Positions 19,476-28,440 of a DNA stretch of 64,000 nucleotides are shown in pieces (position 1 is the stretch's first letter; the number at the start of each line of letters is the position of its first letter). Under the pieces are notes generated by a model. That model saw only the letters and a list, made by a program, of their open reading frames with translations. It made no database searches and was not told the DNA's origin. This DNA comes from Neoaquamicrobium sediminum (GTDB taxonomy: Bacteria > Pseudomonadota > Alphaproteobacteria > Rhizobiales > Rhizobiaceae): NCBI RefSeq assembly GCF_013240295.1, contig NZ_JABETK010000001.1, positions 992,001 to 1,056,000 of the forward strand, written 5' to 3'. A program made the position numbers and the translations under genes.

Positions 19476-19895
19476 TCAGTCTTTCACGGAAATGTTTATT
19501 TTCCGTACCAGTCGTTCCGGTTCGGGCCTGTCGAGATCGATCGCCAGCAGCCCGTTCTTCAATTCCGCGCCGGCAACCTTCATTCCGTCGGCCAGCACGA
19601 ACACGCGCTGGAACTGCCTTGCGGCGATGCCGCGATGAAGGAATTCGCGTTCTGCATCGTCGGTCTGGCGGCCGCGGACGGTCAGTTCGTTGTCTTCGAC
19701 CACCACTTCCAGATCGGCTTCGCAGAAGCCCGCGACCGCGAGCGTGATCCGCAACCTGTCACCGGTGTCGCCGCGCAGGCGCTCGATATTGTAGGGTGGG
19801 TATCCGTCGCCATTCTTGGCAACTCGTTCGAGCGTCTTCTCGATCGTGTCGAAGCCCAACAAAAGCGGGCTCGAAAAAGGCGTCATGCGCGTCAT
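19476..19895 (-). CDS. Small heat-shock protein, Hsp20/alpha-crystallin family
   Basis: Chaperone that holds unfolding proteins. About 139 residues, with the IbpA-type N-terminus (PFSSPLLLGFDTIEKTLERV) and an alpha-crystallin domain: YNIERLRGDTGDRLRITLAVAGF, VRGRQ, FLHRGIAARQFQRVFVLADGM and KNGLLAIDL. The C-terminal tail is short. ATG at 19895 is preferred over the TTG at 19898; GAGGACAT lies upstream. An RpoH-like promoter lies about 70 bases upstream on the same strand. Confidence 0.92.
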   Translation of the reverse strand: MTRMTPFSSPLLLGFDTIEKTLERVAKNGDGYPPYNIERLRGDTGDRLRITLAVAGFCEADLEVVVEDNELTVRGRQTDDAEREFLHRGIAARQFQRVFVLADGMKVAGAELKNGLLAIDLDRPEPERLVRKINISVKD

Positions 19896-19962
19896 CAATC
19901 ATGTCCTCAAAGAGCGACGTGGAAAGGCGGAAACCCGGATGGCATTTTCGCCCGTGCCACTG

Positions 19963-19991
19963 ATATGGTTCGCGCGCTTTTCCAGTTCAAG
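19963..19991 (-). promoter_or_regulatory. RpoH (sigma-32) type promoter of the Hsp20 gene
   Basis: On the minus strand CTTGAA (19986-19991) is followed after 17 bases by CCATAT (19963-19968). Both boxes resemble the heat-shock sigma consensus (CTTGAA ... CCCCATNT), although the spacing is at its long end. It points at the Hsp20 gene, giving a leader of roughly 60 bases. Confidence 0.55.
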
Positions 19992-20014
19992 AACAAAGAC
20001 TGAAGGGACCGCCA

Positions 20015-20956
20015 GTGGCAGAAGCGCGCAAAATCATCATCGATACCGATCCCGGCCAGGACGATGCCGTGGCCATCCTGCTCGCGCTGGCCAGTCCCGA
20101 ACTGGACGTGCTCGGTCTCACAGCCGTTGCGGGCAACGTTCCGCTGGCGCTCACCGAGAAGAACGCCCGCAAGATCTGCGAACTGGCGGGCCGGCCCGAA
20201 ACCCGTGTCTTCGCCGGCGCGGTGCGACCGTTGACGCGCCCGCTCGTCACTGCCGAGCACGTGCATGGCCGCACCGGCCTCGACGGGCCGGAGCTTCCTG
20301 ACCCCACGATGAAGCTGGAAACGCAGCATGCGGTCGACTTCATCGTCGAGAAGATGATGGCCGAGCCCGAGGGCACTGTGACGCTCTGCCCGCTCGGCCC
20401 GCTGACCAACATCGCGCTGGCGATGATCCGCGAGCCTGCGATTGTGCCGCGCATCCGCGAGATCGTGCTGATGGGCGGCGGCTATTTCGAGCAGGGCAAC
20501 GTTACACCGTCGGCGGAATTCAACATCTACGTCGATCCGCAGGCAGCAGACGTCGTCTACCGCTCCGGCGCGCCGATCGTCATGATGCCGCTCGACGTGA
20601 CCCACAAGGCGCTGACCACCAAGGCCCGTATCGAGCGCTTCCGCACGATGGGCACGCGCGTCGGCACCGCCACCGCGCAGCTTCTCGACTTCTTCGAGCG
20701 TTTCGACGAGGAGAAATACGGCACCGACGGCGGCCCGCTGCACGACCCCTGCGTCATCGCCTACCTGCTGAAGCCCGAGCTCTTCTCGGGCCGGCAGTGC
20801 AACGTGCAGATCGAAACCGTTTCGGAACTGACGATGGGCGCCACGGTGGTCGACTGGTGGAACATAACCGACGGCCCGCGCAACGCGCTCGTCATGCGCG
20901 ACATAGACGCCGAAGGCTTCTTCGCGCTGCTGACGGAAAGGATCGCGCGGCTGTAG
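20015..20956 (+). CDS. Inosine-uridine preferring nucleoside hydrolase family
   Basis: Hydrolyses the N-glycosidic bond of ribonucleosides for salvage. The 313-residue protein has the calcium-binding signature IDTDPGQDDAVAIL (residues about 9-22), a conserved NIALAMIREP segment, EFNIYVDPQAADVV and the catalytic-type His in GGPLHDPCVIAYLL near residue 242. The start is GTG at 20015, after GAAGGGACC. It stands alone between the Hsp20 gene and a repeat region. Base specificity cannot be told. Confidence 0.9.
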   Translation: MAEARKIIIDTDPGQDDAVAILLALASPELDVLGLTAVAGNVPLALTEKNARKICELAGRPETRVFAGAVRPLTRPLVTAEHVHGRTGLDGPELPDPTMKLETQHAVDFIVEKMMAEPEGTVTLCPLGPLTNIALAMIREPAIVPRIREIVLMGGGYFEQGNVTPSAEFNIYVDPQAADVVYRSGAPIVMMPLDVTHKALTTKARIERFRTMGTRVGTATAQLLDFFERFDEEKYGTDGGPLHDPCVIAYLLKPELFSGRQCNVQIETVSELTMGATVVDWWNITDGPRNALVMRDIDAEGFFALLTERIARL

Positions 20957-20986
20957 TGGGCGCTTTGGTCTCTACCTCTCCACCGT

Positions 20987-21032
20987 TATCCCGGCCAAGG
21001 GAGCGAAGCGACCGCAGAGCCGGGACCCATTG
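20987..21032 (+). repeat. Dispersed palindromic-type repeat, copy 1
   Basis: About 46 bases starting ATCCCGGCCAAGGGAGCG and ending GGGACCCATTG, with an internal GAGCGAAGCGACCGC core. It is an imperfect copy, in opposite orientation, of 21118-21166. The pattern resembles the short GC-rich intergenic repeats that many Rhizobiales carry in dozens of copies. It lies between the convergent nucleoside hydrolase and actR genes. Confidence 0.6.
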
Positions 21033-21117
21033 GTCCGAACATCGTGAAGCGCGGCCCGGTTCAAGTGATAGCGCATGTTGGAGCTGCCGAGCGAGCCCGC
21101 CACCCGGCCGCGCTGCT

Positions 21118-21166
21118 CAATAGGTCCCGGGTCTGTCCTCGCTACGCTCGGTTGCCCGGGATGACG
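21118..21166 (-). repeat. Dispersed palindromic-type repeat, copy 2 (inverted)
   Basis: Read on the minus strand it begins CGTCATCCCGGGCAACCGAG and ends GGGACCTATTG, matching copy 1 at most positions. The two copies face each other about 85 bases apart and could fold into one large structure in the transcript. Nothing coding is seen in the surrounding 20957-21230. Confidence 0.6.
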
Positions 21167-21230
21167 GCGGTGCTGCGGCCAATTGGCCGATCAACCCTCG
21201 CAGCCGCCAATATAAAGCCGTTGCAACACC

Positions 21231-21796
21231 CTACCTGGGCGCGCGCTTGGCCAGGATGCGCTGGAGCGTGCGGCGGTGCATGTTGAGCCGCCGCGCGGTT
21301 TCCGACACGTTACGGTCGCACATCTCGTAGACGCGCTGGATATGCTCCCAGCGCACGCGGTCGGCCGACATCGGGTTTTCCGGCGGCGCGGCCTTCTCGC
21401 CTGCCGTGCGCGTCAGCGCGGCGAACACGTCGTCCGCGTCGGCGGGCTTGAGAGGTAATCGATCGCCCCCAGCTTCACCGCCGTTACGGCGGTCGCGATG
21501 TTGCCGTAGCCGGTGAGGATGATGGTGCGCGCATCGTCGCGCTTCTCGCGGATCGCCACGACCACGTCGAGCCCGTTGCCGTCGCCCAACCGCATGTCCA
21601 CCACCGCATAGGCCGGCGCGGACGCCTTGACCTTGCCGACCGCCTCCTCGACGCTTTCAGCCGTATCGACGACGAACCCGCGTCCTTCCATGGCGCGCGC
21701 GAGGCGGGTCAGGAACGGCTTGTCGTCCTCGACGATCAGCAGCGAGCGGTCCGCACCGAGGATTTCGGCTGCATCGATTGCTGTTTCGTCGTTCAT
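21231..21796 (-). CDS. actR: Redox response regulator ActR/RegA, reading frame interrupted once
   Basis: Global regulator of redox-dependent processes (respiration, carbon fixation, acid tolerance in rhizobia). The receiver domain (DRSLLIVEDDKPF, phospho-Asp67 in VVDMRLGDGNG, ILTGYGNIATAV) is in one frame up to AIDYLS. The rest (VFAALTR onward) with the Fis-type HTH (VRWEHIQRVYEMCDRNVSETARRLNMHRRTLQRIL) is in another. One lost base at about 21448-21454 restores LSKPADADDVFAAL and about 188 residues, the family length. It is downstream of actS on the same strand, 67 bases apart. Confidence 0.93.
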
Positions 21797-21863
21797 TGGG
21801 CGTTTTCCTGCTGTTTCATTCTCTTAATAGGCAATATCGCCCGGTTTTCAAACTTCCGAAGCG

Positions 21864-23179
21864 TCAATAAGCGAGTTCCGCCCTGCCCGCGGTCGACAGG
21901 AAGGCCTGTCGCGGCCAGGCGACCCGCACGATGGCGCCCTTGCCGGGTTGAGCCGCGTTGCCGAAGGTCACCGACGCGCCGGATCGCTCGAGCAGCGTCT
22001 TGGCGATGAACAGGCCGAGGCCCAGTCCCCGCCCGCCATCGACCGGCGAGCGCTTGGACATATAGGGCTCGCCGATGCGGTCGATGATTTCCGGCGGAAA
22101 GCCCGGGCCATCGTCCACCAGCGTCAGTTCCACGCGCGCGTCGTCCCATTTCCAACGCAGCACCACGGCCTCGCGGGCGAAATCGACGGCGTTCTCGACG
22201 AGGTTTCCGAGGCCGTAGATCACGCCGGGATTGCGTCGTCCGACGGGCTCCGGCCCCTGCCTCTCGCCCGGCTCCAGGGTGATAGCGATGCCGAAATCGC
22301 GATGTGGCGCAATCACCTCCTCGATCAGCGACGTGAATGGCAGCCGTGCCATATGCGCCTCGTCCTCGGAGGAAAGGCTGGTCAGCCGCTTGAGGATTTC
22401 GCGGCAGCGTTCCGACTGGGAGCGCAGCAGCACCACATCTTCCTTGAAGCGCGAATCCGAACCCAGCGCGCGTTCCATTTCCTTGGCGACGAGCGCGATC
22501 GTGGCCAGCGGCGTGCCAAGCTCGTGCGCGGCTGCGGCCGCCAGGCCGTCCAGCGCCGAAAGATGTTGTTCGCGCTGCAGGATCAGTTCGGTCGCGGAAA
22601 GCGCGTTGGCCAGAAGCCGCGCCTCCTCGGCGACGCGATAGGCATAGATGGCCGTGAACGCGATGGACGACACCACCGCCATCCACATGCCCGCCACATA
22701 GATGAACGGCATCGTCAGCGTCATGCCGGGAAACCACGGCAGCGGCAGGTGGAAGAAAGCGAGCAGCGAAGCCATCGCCACCACGGCAAGGCCCAGCAGC
22801 ATCGTCCAGCGCGCCGGCAGCGACGTCGCCGAAATCACGACCGGCACCGTCATCAGCAAAGAGAAGGGATTGGTCAGCCCCCCGTCATGTAGAGCAGGCC
22901 CGCAAGCTGCAACGCGTCGAACAGCAGGATGCCGAGCGCAAAGTGCGGAGGCAGGCGGTGCGTCGCCGGATAGCGGAATGCGAGGAACAGGTTGAGCCAG
23001 GCAGAAAGCGCGATCAGCGCGAAGCAGAGGCTCACCGGCAGCGGAAATTCCAGCCAGTAGGCGACGATCAGCACCGCAGCACTCTGGCCGATGATCGCCA
23101 GCCAACGCAGGCGGATCAGCGTGTTGAGCCGCAGATGGTGAATTTCGAGCGGGTCGGGTCTGCCCAGTTTCGCAAGCAT
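21864..23179 (-). CDS. actS: Redox sensor histidine kinase ActS/RegB, reading frame interrupted once
   Basis: Six-segment membrane sensor of respiratory redox state. After repair the protein has about 438 residues: membrane part (about 25-175), the quinone-linked GGxxNPF motif (GGLTNPF, near 100-106), the phospho-His in AAAAHELGTPLATI (His about 219), the conserved redox Cys in SERCREILKRL (about 259) and an HATPase domain with GLGLGLFIA. The break falls in a C6 run at 22878-22883, inside the GGxxNPF codons; one more base restores it. The gene starts 41 bases after the hrpB stop. Confidence 0.92.
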
Positions 23180-23219
23180 GGTGGCTCCTTATGCGCTGCC
23201 TCGCAGTCCGCGCCAAGTC

Positions 23220-25680
23220 CTATCTGGCGCGCGGCTTCGCCCGGTTTGTCGCAGCCGCCTGCAACGGGTCTTCAGGCCAGACGTGCTTGGGGTAGCGGCC
23301 GCGCATATCGGCGCGCACGTCGGCCCAGGAACCGCGCCAGAAGCCCGGCAGGTCGCGCGTCGTCTGGATCGGGCGGTGTGCCGGCGAGAGCAGTTCGAGC
23401 GTCAGCGGTATCCTGCCGCCGGCAATCGACGGATGCCGGTCGAGCCCGAACAGTTCCTGCACCCGGATCGCGAGAACCGGCTGGCCCTCGTCGTAGCGGA
23501 TCGGCACCGAACTTCCAGAGGGTGCCGAAAAATGCGTCGGCGCGAGGTCGTTGATCTTGCGCTGCAGCTCGTGCGGCACCAGCGACATCAACCCGTTGGA
23601 AATCGCCTGGGGATCGATACGCGCCAGCAAGGCTTCGCCCGACAGAAACGGCAAAAGCCAGTCGTCCAGCGCCTCCGTCAGCGCCTCGTCGGACATGTCG
23701 GGCCAGGGCGCGCCAAGACCGCTGTGCAGCCACGCCAGACGCCGGCGCAGCGTTGCCGCCCCCTTGCCCCAGTCGAGCAAGGCAAGGCCGTGCTCGCGCA
23801 GGGCCGCTATCAGCCGGCGATCCGCCTCTGCGCCGACAGGTGCCGGCAATTGGCGTTCGGCGAGCCTGATGGCGCCGAGCCGTACCGTCTCCCGCGCCCG
23901 CAGGGCGCGGCGCTCGGCATCGAAACTCGTCTCGGTCGCGGTTTCCAGCCGCCCTGAAAGATGCTGGCGGATCTCTTCTTCGGTGATCGCTGCGGCAGAC
24001 GCGATCCGCGCATTCTGGGCCCTGCCCTGCAGGTCGGCGACGACCAGAAAACCCTCCCTTGCCAGCGGCTCGGCCGGATCGAGCATCGCCCCCTGCCATT
24101 GGCGAGCACGAAACGACCGTATTCGCCCCGCGCCTTTGCAACCCGGTCGGGGTAGGCAAGAAGCAAAAGCGCGCCGGCGGAGGTCATGGCTGACGACGCC
24201 CCGGACGGCCGTTCCTGGGCAGCCGAGCGGTTGAGCCTCTCCGCCATTTTCCTCGCCGCCTGCGCGCGCGGACCCTTGTCACGGCGAAAGCCGGCCAGCC
24301 GCCGGTCCAGATCGACCGCGGTGCCGCCCAGTCCGCGTTCCGTGAGCAGCACCGCCAGTTCGCTTGCGGCCCGGCGGTCGCCGGCTTCCGCTACCATGTG
24401 GGCAAGGCGTACCGGCAGGGCCAGCCGCCGCATGGCTTCGCCCGCATCGGTAAGCCGGCCATCGCCGTCAAGCGCGCCGAGTTCGACCAGCAGCGCGCGC
24501 GCCTCGGCCAGCGCCGGGGCCGGAGGCTTGTCGAGGAAGGACAGCATCGCCGGGTCGGTCACGCCGAAGGCCGCGCAATCGAGGAGCAGACCGGAAAGGT
24601 CGGCTTCGAGAATTTCAGGCGGCGTGAAAGCCGGCAGCGCCGCCGTCTGCTCGGCGCGCCACAGCCGCAGGGCCACACCAGGTTGCGTGCGGCCGGCGCG
24701 GCCGGCACGCTGGTCTGCCGAGGCGCGGCTGGCACGCACCGTTTCCAGCCGGGTCAGGCCCGTGGCCGGTTCGTATTTCGGCAGACGCGAGAGGCCGGAA
24801 TCGATCACGACGCGTACGCCGTCGATGGTGATGGAGGTTTCCGCAATCGAAGTGGCGAGCACCAGCTTGCGCCGTCCCTCCGGGGCGGGGCGGATTGCCG
24901 CGTCCTGCGCCCTGCCGTCCAGCCCGCCATAGAGCGGCGCGATGTCGACGTCGGCCGGCAACCGGCCCGCGAGGCGCTCCGCGGTCCGCTCGATTTCCCC
25001 CTGCCCCGGCAGGAAAGCCAGTACGCTGCCTGTCTCTTCCGCCAGCATGTCGCGGCAGGCCGAGGCCATCGCATCCTCGATGCGCATGTCGGCCGCGCGA
25101 TCGCGGTAACGTATGTCGACGGGGTACGACCGCCCTTCGCTGGTCACCACAGGCGCCTCGCCCAGCAGCGTACCGACGCGGGCGCCATCGATGGTGGCCG
25201 ACATCACCAGCAGGCGCAGATCGGGCCGCAGCGCCGCCTGCACGTCCAATGCCAGCGCCAGACCGAAATCGCCGTCCAGCGAGCGTCCGTGGAATTCGTC
25301 GAATATGACGGCGGCGATGCCGTCCATTCCGGCATCGTCGAGGATCATCCGCGACAGCACCCCTCGGTCACGACGAGGATACGGGTACGCGCCGAAACCC
25401 GGCTTTCCATGCGCATGGCATAGCCGACCGTTCCGCCCGGCTCCTCGCCGAGCAGGGCCGCCATGCGGCGCGCGGCAGCCCTCGCGGCAAGCCGGCGCGG
25501 CTCCAGCAGCAGGATGCGCCCTTCACCCCGCCAGCCAGCGTCCAGCATGGCCAGCGGCGCGAGCGTCGTCTTACCCGCGCCCGGCGGCGCAACGAGAACA
25601 GCGCTATTGCTCCTGTCCAGCACCTCCAGCAGGTGCGGCAGGGCTGCGGTTACGGGAAGATCGGGAAGCTGGCGCGTCAT
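23220..25680 (-). CDS. hrpB: ATP-dependent helicase HrpB, reading frame interrupted twice
   Basis: DEAH-box helicase of unclear cellular role. Motif [25 protein letters not shown] and VVTEG are in the first frame; [11 protein letters not shown] (DEAH position is DEFH), [41 protein letters not shown] and [12 protein letters not shown] in the second; the HrpB C-terminal domain ([49 protein letters not shown]) in the third. Breaks are at a C4 run (25360-25363) and a C5 run (24089-24093); one base each restores about 820 residues, the normal length. The start at 25680 (MTRQLPDLP) fits the family; a GTG at 25695 is also in frame. Confidence 0.92.
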
Positions 25681-25724
25681 CCCCGCGATATGCACGATCG
25701 CGGGCGCGGCGGCCAGCCTTCCGG

Positions 25725-26930
25725 TCAGGCCATTTCAGGCTTTGCCCGATGCGGCAGCGAATGGTGGGCAGGTCGCAGCGGCGGACCCGTGAAGACCTCG
25801 GGGCCAGCCGGCACGGACTTGCTGCCGCGCACCAGCCCCCGATACCATTCGATGTAGTAGGCAAGGGCGAAATGCGCCCCGATGCCTGCGGCCACGATCG
25901 CGATGTCGGTCACAATCGACGGCTCGTGTACCAGACGCCAGGCCTGCGCCACCATCGACAGGATCGTGCCGGTCACGAAGACGGGCAGCGCATGACGACC
26001 CATCACGGCAAGCGGATTGTTTGTTGGTCGGCGCGCGAGGCCCGAGATCTGCGGCAGGACCGCGATCAGGTAGGCGGCGGCCAGAACGTGCAGCAAGCGG
26101 GGCGCCGAAAGGTAGGTCTTGTCGAAGCCGGTCAGCACAGATGGCAGGCCCATCGAGGTGTCGATGCCCCATAGCGGCACCTGCACCCACGCAAGCGACA
26201 GCACGAGATAGGCGGCCGCAGTACCGATCATCCAGAGATGCACCGGCAGCTTGCCGCCGCGCTTCACATGCATGGTTGCAGCGAGGCCGATGACGAACAG
26301 AAACTGCCACGACAGCGGATTGAGGAACCAGACGCCTTCGTTGGGAAAGTTCGGAGGGCCGAGACGGAAGAGGCCGGCTGCAAGCCATAGCGCGCCCGAT
26401 GCTGCTACCATGTGCAGCAGGCCCGCCCGGCTGCCGATCAGCAGAAGCGCAGGCAGCAACAGAAGCACGCCCGCATACATCGACAGAATGTTGTTGTAGC
26501 CGAGTTGGTGCCCGAAGGTGACGATGCCGACCAGCGCTGCGGCGGTGTCTTCCATCACCGGGCCGATATTGATCTTCTCCAGCAGTTCGGGCGCGCCGTA
26601 ATGCAGCGCGAAGAACGAGAATATGCCCAACGTGGCCATCGTGGTGCCAAGCTGCGCCATATAAAGGACGCCAACGCGCCGCCACATCTTCAGCGCGGTT
26701 GCGAGCCGCGCACCAGGGCGGAATTTCAGACCGTAGGCGAGCCCGGCCGACACGCCGGAAATCAGCACGAATGCTTCAGCTGCATCGGAAAACCCGAAAT
26801 TCTTCGACGTCAACGCCTCGAACGGATTTCCCGGCACGTGATTGACGAAGATCGTGATCAGGGCAATCGCCCGGATCACGTCGATCCTGGTGTCCCTAGT
26901 GCTGCGTACCTGTGAAAGAGGATTGGTCAT
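25725..26930 (-). CDS. opgC: OpgC-family membrane protein (glucan succinylation/acyltransfer)
   Basis: Integral membrane protein of about 401 residues with about ten hydrophobic segments. The N-terminal [24 protein letters not shown] and [19 protein letters not shown] mark the OpgC family, which transfers succinyl groups to osmoregulated periplasmic glucans. Cyclic glucan genes ndvB and ndvA lie only a few kilobases away, supporting a role in decorating cyclic beta-1,2-glucan (inference). ATG at 26930 is preferred by homology; another in-frame ATG is at 26972. It is followed by hrpB on the same strand. Confidence 0.85.
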   Translation of the reverse strand: MTNPLSQVRSTRDTRIDVIRAIALITIFVNHVPGNPFEALTSKNFGFSDAAEAFVLISGVSAGLAYGLKFRPGARLATALKMWRRVGVLYMAQLGTTMATLGIFSFFALHYGAPELLEKINIGPVMEDTAAALVGIVTFGHQLGYNNILSMYAGVLLLLPALLLIGSRAGLLHMVAASGALWLAAGLFRLGPPNFPNEGVWFLNPLSWQFLFVIGLAATMHVKRGGKLPVHLWMIGTAAAYLVLSLAWVQVPLWGIDTSMGLPSVLTGFDKTYLSAPRLLHVLAAAYLIAVLPQISGLARRPTNNPLAVMGRHALPVFVTGTILSMVAQAWRLVHEPSIVTDIAIVAAGIGAHFALAYYIEWYRGLVRGSKSVPAGPEVFTGPPLRPAHHSLPHRAKPEMA

Positions 26931-27116
26931 ACGTCCATGCCGCGAGATGTGAACCGGTTCCCGACCGATCACATGAGCCCTTCAACGAACGCTGAAAGAC
27001 GCACAACCGGGCGAAGCTGTGGCCATAACGCAGTAGCGCCGCAATGGTGGCACCTTCTCCCATCACATTCGGTGGCAGCCTGTTACGCGGGGCGGCAGGC
27101 GGCCTCAGCCCTTACC

Positions 27117-27131
27117 TTAGAATTCTTCTAA
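27117..27131. promoter_or_regulatory. Irr-type iron control element (ICE box)
   Basis: TTAGAATTCTTCTAA is a perfect palindrome-like match to the core of the rhizobial Irr box (TTTAGAA-N3-TTCTAAA, as I recall it). Irr represses or activates iron-related genes when iron is low. The box is about 130 bases upstream of a small exported protein gene and 460 bases upstream of bfd-bfr; iron storage genes are known Irr targets. Assignment is by motif only. Confidence 0.65.
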
Positions 27132-27166
27132 CCTATTGATCTATGAGTGCTTTTGTCATGTTTGAA

Positions 27167-27196
27167 TTGACAAGCCGGCCGCCATAGGTGTTTAAG
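27167..27196 (+). promoter_or_regulatory. Candidate promoter downstream of the ICE box
   Basis: TTGACA (27167-27172) followed after 18 bases by TTTAAG (27191-27196). The -35 box is perfect and the -10 box weak. It would start a transcript at about 27203, through the small exported protein gene and possibly bfd-bfr. The rest of 26931-27260 shows no gene. The ICE box lies 35 bases upstream of the -35 box. Confidence 0.35.
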
Positions 27197-27260
27197 GGGG
27201 CGTGCCTGACGGCACACCCTTTGATGTCTGGGCCTTGAACCCTTTCGATTGGAGGCAAGG

Positions 27261-27542
27261 ATGGTTTTTCTGCCGATACGGCGCGAGGGCGCCGCGAGCC
27301 TGCGGGTGCGGGCACGCAACAACTCCTATGGCTGGCGCGGCGGCTTCCCTGCGACCGACGCGAAACGGCGTCTTGCATCTATATCGCCCTTGTTTGCCAC
27401 GGCGCTGCTCACGGCTGCGATCTTCCTGCTGCCGCAAACCGGAAACGGGCGGCAGGCGCGCGCTTCCGTCGATGACATCAACGCATATGCAACCCATATC
27501 CAGTACGATTCAGCCGCGGTTGTACCGACGGTGAAGAAGTAG
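27261..27542 (+). CDS. Small exported protein of unknown function, downstream of an Irr box
   Basis: A 93-residue protein starting at an ATG five bases after a perfect GGAGG. The first 40 residues are basic; a hydrophobic stretch (SPLFATALLTAAIFLLPQ, about residues 42-60) and an Ala-x-Ala-like site (RQARA, near 69) suggest a long signal peptide or a membrane anchor, leaving a short mature tail of about 24 residues (SVDDINAYATHIQYD...). I recognise no family. The position between an Irr box and bfd-bfr suggests a link with iron. A spurious frame is possible, but the ribosome binding site and context favour a gene. Confidence 0.5.
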   Translation: MVFLPIRREGAASLRVRARNNSYGWRGGFPATDAKRRLASISPLFATALLTAAIFLLPQTGNGRQARASVDDINAYATHIQYDSAAVVPTVKK

Positions 27543-27591
27543 TGCATCTAGCCCGACCGTCCTCGTCGGCGGTCAAGCCATGAGTAGGTAA

Positions 27592-27903
27592 ATGCTGGTC
27601 TGCCATTGCAACCTGATTACCCAGAAGGAAATCGAGCAGGTCATCGTCGGGCTTCTCGATGCCGACCCCTGGCAGCTCATCGTGCCTGCGAAGGTCTATC
27701 ATACGCTCAAGAAGCGCGGTCGCTGTTGCGGCTGCTTCCCAAATGTGGTGGAAACGATCATTCGGGTAACCGAAGAGTACCATCGCCGCCTCGGCGCCGG
27801 TGAAACAGAGATCGTACCATTCCTGGACCGCGTACGTGGATTGCGCGGCCAGTACGGGAGCAGCAGCCATGAAGGGCGAAAAACGGATCATCGAGCGGCT
27901 TAA
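27592..27903 (+). CDS. bfd: Bacterioferritin-associated ferredoxin
   Basis: Small [2Fe-2S] protein that reduces bacterioferritin to release stored iron. The 103-residue product has the BFD cluster ligands as Cys4-x-Cys6 and Cys45-Cys46-x-Cys48, with an insertion of about seven residues between the pairs compared with short BFDs, and a C-terminal extension beyond the usual domain. It overlaps the bfr start by 35 bases, indicating an operon with coupled translation. Confidence 0.9.
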   Translation: MLVCHCNLITQKEIEQVIVGLLDADPWQLIVPAKVYHTLKKRGRCCGCFPNVVETIIRVTEEYHRRLGAGETEIVPFLDRVRGLRGQYGSSSHEGRKTDHRAA

Positions 27904-28354
27904 CGAAGCCTTGTTCCTGGAGCTGGGAGCAGTCAACCAATACTGGCTGCACTACCGCCTTCTCGAGGACTGGGGATACGCGAAGCTCGCCAAGAAGGAG
28001 CGTGAGGAATCCATCGAGGAGATGCATCACGCCGACAAGATCATCGAGCGCATCATCTTTCTCGAGGGACATCCGAACCTTCAGAAGGTCGGCGCGCTCA
28101 GGATCGGCCAGAACGTCAAGGAAGTGCTGGAAGCCGACCTTGCCGGCGAATACGACGCCCGCACCTCCTACAAGAAGTCGCGTGAGATCTGTCAGGAGCT
28201 CGGCGACTACGTCACCATGAAGCTGTTCGAGGAACTGCTTCAGGACGAGGAAGGCCACATCGACTTCCTCGAAACCCAGCTCGAACTGTACGAACAGATC
28301 GGCGAGCAGAAGTACGGCCAGCTCAACGCGGCCTCCGCCGACGAAGCGGAATAA
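27869..28354 (+). CDS. bfr: Bacterioferritin
   Basis: Haem-containing ferritin that oxidises and stores iron in a 24-subunit shell. The 161-residue protein has all ferroxidase ligands at canonical positions: Glu18, Glu51, His54, Glu94, Glu127, His130, with Tyr25 nearby, and the haem ligand Met52 (EEMHHADK). The ATG at 27869 follows GGGAG and lies inside the 3' end of bfd. A strong bidirectional terminator follows at 28368-28402. Irr control through the box at 27117-27131 is plausible. Confidence 0.96.
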   Translation: MKGEKRIIERLNEALFLELGAVNQYWLHYRLLEDWGYAKLAKKEREESIEEMHHADKIIERIIFLEGHPNLQKVGALRIGQNVKEVLEADLAGEYDARTSYKKSREICQELGDYVTMKLFEELLQDEEGHIDFLETQLELYEQIGEQKYGQLNAASADEAE

Positions 28355-28367
28355 CATCTCGACAGAC

Positions 28368-28402
28368 AAAAAGGGCTTCCGGCACAGCCGGAAGCCCTTT
28401 TT
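28368..28402. terminator. Bidirectional terminator between bfr and ndvA
   Basis: A perfect 16-base-pair stem, AAAAAGGGCTTCCGGC (28368-28383) with GCCGGAAGCCCTTTTT (28387-28402), loop ACA. A-rich and T-rich ends on both sides let it serve the convergent bfr and ndvA transcripts. Confidence 0.9.
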
Positions 28403-28440
28403 CATGCGCGATTTTCGTATTTGCGCCGCAGACGGATCGG

